DNA from: SZAS-103 sp036496805
GTDB taxonomy: Bacteria; Pseudomonadota; Gammaproteobacteria; Xanthomonadales; Xanthomonadaceae
Length of the DNA: 64,000 nt
Assembly: GCA_036496805.1 (NCBI GenBank)
Contig: DASXKN010000029.1
Coordinates: 124,001 to 188,000, forward strand
Direction of reading: 5' to 3'
The notes under the pieces are model-generated. The model was not told the DNA's origin. It searched no databases and was given only the letters and a program-made list of their open reading frames with translations. The translations under genes and the position numbers were made by a program. Every line of letters starts with the position of its first letter. The stretch's first letter is position 1. Positions 61,789 through 64,000 of the stretch are shown in pieces.

Positions 61789-62963
61789 TGCGCGGCCCCG
61801 GACGCCTTCGTGTCGGACGAATCGGCGTTCGCGGAGCCCGCATCGACAGCGCCGGAGGCCGAGACCTTGACCTTGCTGCCTTCGACCAGGCGCGACTGGC
61901 CGTCGGTGACCACGGTTTCGCCCGCCTGCAGGCCCTTGGCGATCATCGATATGCCATCGACGCTGCGCGCGACGACGACATCGCGCTGGTGGGCGGTGTC
62001 GCTCGCGACCACGAACACGTAGTTGCCGTTCGGGCCGGCCTTCACCGCGGCGTCGGGCACGGCGATCGCATCGGCATCGCTGCCGAGGACGAGCTTGATG
62101 TTGACGAACTGGCCGGGCCACATGCGCTCGTCGGCATTGGCGAAGCTGGCGCGCAGCTTCACGGTGTTGGTGGTCGTATCGACCGCGTTGTCGACGAAGG
62201 AGAGCGTGCCGCCGATCGGATTCGTGATCCCGTCGCCGCTCGCCCGCACCGCGAGCACGCCCTTCGCCTGCGCGGCGCGCACGTGGTCGACGTCGCCGCC
62301 GGGGACGGCGAAGTTGACGAAGATCGGAGCGAGCTGGTTGATCGTCAGCAGGGCATTGGTGTCGTTCGCCTTCACCAGGTTGCCGGGCTGGATCAGGATG
62401 CGGCCGGCGCGGCCGTCGATCGGAGCGTGGATGTCGGTGTAGCTCAGGGTGAGCTTCTGCGCCTCGACGTTGGCCTGGTCGACCTTGACGCTCGCTGCGG
62501 CCGCCGCGAGCGTGGTGAGGTACTGCTGCATCTGGTCGGCCGAGATGTAGTGCTGCGCGGCGATCGGCTTGTAACGGTCGACCTGGGCCTGGGCGAGGTC
62601 GCGGGCGGCGACGTCTTTCGCCAGGGCGGCGTTCGCCTGCGCAAGCGCGGCCTGCGCCGGGCGCGGATCGATACGGAAGATCAACTGCCCTTTCTTCACG
62701 TCGTCGCCGTCCTTGACCGGGCTGTCGAGCAACTGGCCGTCGACCAGCGATTTCACCGCGACGGAATTGATCGCCTCGACACTGCCGACCGCGGTCAGCT
62801 CCTCGGGCACCGCGCGTTTCTCGGCCGTGGCGACGGCGACGGGTTCCGCGCTTTCCGCCTTCGCGGCAGGCGGCTGCGAACAGGCCGACAGGATGGCGGC
62901 GACCAGCGCGGGAAGCGCGCACGCGAACACGCGTAGCGGTGCGGGACGGGAAGGGCTGGGCAT
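61785..62963 (-). CDS. mdtA: RND efflux periplasmic adaptor (membrane fusion protein), MdtA-like lipoprotein
   Basis: The 392-aa protein has a lipoprotein signal with lipobox ILSAC (~26-30), then the adaptor order: barrel-sandwich hybrid (VEAINSVAVKSLVDGQL; LSYTDIHAPIDGRAGRI), alpha-hairpin (~105-165), beta-barrel (NPIGGTLSFVDNAVDTTTNT) and membrane-proximal domain. It links the RND pump to an outer-membrane channel. The start at 62963 (MPSPSRPAPLRV) fits the signal peptide; an in-frame ATG at 63008 adds 15 hydrophilic residues. It heads a two-gene operon with the permease. Confidence 0.94.
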   Translation of the reverse strand: MPSPSRPAPLRVFACALPALVAAILSACSQPPAAKAESAEPVAVATAEKRAVPEELTAVGSVEAINSVAVKSLVDGQLLDSPVKDGDDVKKGQLIFRIDPRPAQAALAQANAALAKDVAARDLAQAQVDRYKPIAAQHYISADQMQQYLTTLAAAAASVKVDQANVEAQKLTLSYTDIHAPIDGRAGRILIQPGNLVKANDTNALLTINQLAPIFVNFAVPGGDVDHVRAAQAKGVLAVRASGDGITNPIGGTLSFVDNAVDTTTNTVKLRASFANADERMWPGQFVNIKLVLGSDADAIAVPDAAVKAGPNGNYVFVVASDTAHQRDVVVARSVDGISMIAKGLQAGETVVTDGQSRLVEGSKVKVSASGAVDAGSANADSSDTKASGAAQ

Positions 62964-63048
62964 GCGTATCGGTCCATCGACGCTGGAATCGCGGACATTA
63001 TGTCCCAAGCAGGCTTCCCATTCCCGGTGATAGGTCGTCCGTCATGGT

Positions 63049-63074
63049 GCGACGATTGCTACAGCAATCGTCGC
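63049..63074. promoter_or_regulatory. Perfect 26-bp palindrome upstream of the efflux operon
   Basis: GCGACGATTGCT (63049-63060), AC, AGCAATCGTCGC (63063-63074). It lies 86 bases upstream of the adaptor start, immediately followed by a second hairpin GCGCCGGA-ATGGC-TCCGGCGC (63073-63093). It may be an operator for a regulator of the pump or part of a terminator/repeat element. Confidence 0.6.
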
Positions 63075-63107
63075 GCCGGAATGGCTCCGGCGCACCGGAG
63101 GGATCGC

Positions 63108-63144
63108 AGCCGGCGAAGCGCGGGAATCGCGCGATTCGCCGGCT
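63108..63144 (-). terminator. Hairpin downstream of the YXWXGXW/DUF4142 gene
   Basis: AGCCGGCGAA (63108-63117) pairs with TTCGCCGGCT (63135-63144). It starts 15 bases past the stop on the minus strand and is the probable end of that transcript. Confidence 0.65.
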
Positions 63145-63158
63145 GCGTGCGATCAGCG

Positions 63159-64000
63159 TCAACGCGTCCTGGGATTGGGGCGGAGATGGTTCTGCAACTG
63201 CTGCGCCGTGGCCATCTGCGCCCGCAGGTTCGGAAGGATCTGCGACGCCAGCTCGCGCGTCGCCGGATTGCCGGCCGAGCGAGAGGCGCGCTCGTACAAG
63301 CCGATCGCGTTCTGGTGCGAGGCGATCATGTCGGAAAGGTAACGACGGTCGAGTTCGGGACTCGACAGGCCCTGCAGCGATCCGTTGTCCGCAGGCGGCG
63401 GCTGCAGGTGCGAGGCATCCGCCAGGCGACGGTTGCTGGCGCCCTCCGCGCCGACGAGGCGCTGCGCGAAGCGCTTCACGTCAGGGTTGTTCGAACGCGT
63501 TTGCGCAGCCGATGATTCCTCGACGTCACGCGCGCCCAGTGCCAGGGCGTCGCGGAAGAATCCGTCATCGTTGCCCATGCCGGACCCGGGCGGCGGTGGC
63601 GGCATGGGGCCGTGCGGGGGCGGAATCGGCCCGTGCCGCGGCGGGATCGGACCACCGAGCGGCGGCGCACCCGTGACTTGCCAGTACCCCGGCTGGAAAT
63701 ACCAGCCGCCGCGATCGCCCCTCTGCCAGTGAGCGCGAACCCACACGAAGCCGGGGCGTGCGCGAACGTAGCTGCCCCGGATCCAGGCATAGCGATGTCC
63801 GCCGTTGTCCCAGCGCCAGTAACCGGGAGTCCAGGCGTAACCGGGCCGCTCGACGACGGGTTCGAGCCGTTCCGGTGGTGGAGCAGGCTTCGTCGGAGGA
63901 GCTTCCACTTCCGGTGGTGGAGCCGAAGGGGCCTCGGCGGCCGGCGGTGATTCACTCGCAGGCGGGGGTGCGGGATTGCGGGAAGCTTTCGGCACGGGAG
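63159..64000 (-). CDS. YXWXGXW-repeat and DUF4142 protein (partial at right edge)
   Basis: The reading frame is open to the right edge, so the 5' end, probably with a signal peptide, is missing. The visible 280 residues start with a Pro/Ala/Glu-rich segment. Aromatic YXWXGXW-type repeats follow (YAWTPGYWRWDNGGHRYAWI; GFVWVRAHW; WYFQPGYW) and then a Pro-rich linker (PIPPPHGPMPPPPPG). The C-terminal ~130 residues are a DUF4142 four-helix domain (NPDVKRFAQRLVGAE; YLSDMIASHQNAIGLYERA). A GTG at 63995 is not taken as the start because the frame continues. Both domain types occur in periplasmic proteins of unknown function. Confidence 0.8.
   Translation of the reverse strand, partial: PVPKASRNPAPPPASESPPAAEAPSAPPPEVEAPPTKPAPPPERLEPVVERPGYAWTPGYWRWDNGGHRYAWIRGSYVRARPGFVWVRAHWQRGDRGGWYFQPGYWQVTGAPPLGGPIPPRHGPIPPPHGPMPPPPPGSGMGNDDGFFRDALALGARDVEESSAAQTRSNNPDVKRFAQRLVGAEGASNRRLADASHLQPPPADNGSLQGLSSPELDRRYLSDMIASHQNAIGLYERASRSAGNPATRELASQILPNLRAQMATAQQLQNHLRPNPRTR

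Noticed and set aside
58678..62922. Apparent single frame joining the efflux adaptor region and the RND permease
   Set aside because: The part before 61788 is just an open frame out of phase with the adaptor gene. The adaptor and the permease are each complete, with a GTGA overlap.

Overview
The window is a high-GC chromosomal segment of a gammaproteobacterium, most likely of the order Xanthomonadales/Lysobacterales (Xanthomonadaceae or Rhodanobacteraceae). The main evidence is a perfect xanthomonad-type LexA operator, TTAGTAGTATTACTACTAA, in front of lexA. The gene order (ffh-rpsP-rimM-trmD, lexA-recA-recX-alaS-csrA, tig-clpP-clpX-lon-hup-ppiD, gloB|yafS-like-rnhA-dnaQ) and the frequent GTG/TTG starts also fit. 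No phage, insertion sequence or CRISPR array was seen. Assignments rest on reading the protein sequences; no database search was possible.

Layout. 1-7.7 kb: the 3' end of a secreted hydrolase-like gene, then ffh and the ribosomal block rpsP-rimM-trmD. A GntR regulator, ABC ATPase and permease separate this block from rplS; hslR (S4-domain protein) follows. 7.7-14.7 kb: a small lipoprotein, katG with a probable OxyR site, mutS, a persulfide-dioxygenase-like hydrolase and pncC. 14.7-21.4 kb: the SOS and translation block of lexA, a 42-aa conserved small protein, recA, an SRPBCC protein, recX, alaS and csrA. alaS carries an in-frame, low-GC insertion of about 107 codons. 21.7-22.9 kb: seven tRNA genes (Ser, Arg, Pro, Arg, His, Lys, Leu). 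22.9-32.1 kb: the protein quality-control cluster tig, clpP, clpX, lon, hupB, tRNA-Val, tRNA-Asp and ppiD, with sigma-32-like promoters in front of clpP and lon. 32.3-38.2 kb: fabI, an MltD-like lipoprotein with a very long low-complexity linker, gloB, a YafS-like methyltransferase, rnhA and dnaQ. 38.4-40.8 kb: a Hanks-type Ser/Thr kinase convergent with a PP2C phosphatase.

40.9-54.9 kb is the accessory part. Three paralogous autotransporters (579, 1232 and 1911 aa) lie in tandem on the minus strand. They share a C-terminal module but have different repeat passengers. A periplasmic caspase-fold protein with Sel1 repeats and a coiled coil is transcribed away from the largest one. 55-64 kb: a DUF4337 membrane protein, azurin, a DEAD-box helicase, an RND efflux pump pair of MdtA/MdtB type, and a YXWXGXW-repeat/DUF4142 protein cut by the window edge.

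The best candidates for something new are the insertion in AlaS, the modular autotransporter triad with its divergent secreted caspase, the regulatory ABC cassette inside the trmD-rplS block, and several readable control elements: two start codons at or next to predicted transcript 5' ends, a CsrA-type hairpin at csrA, and heat-shock promoters.
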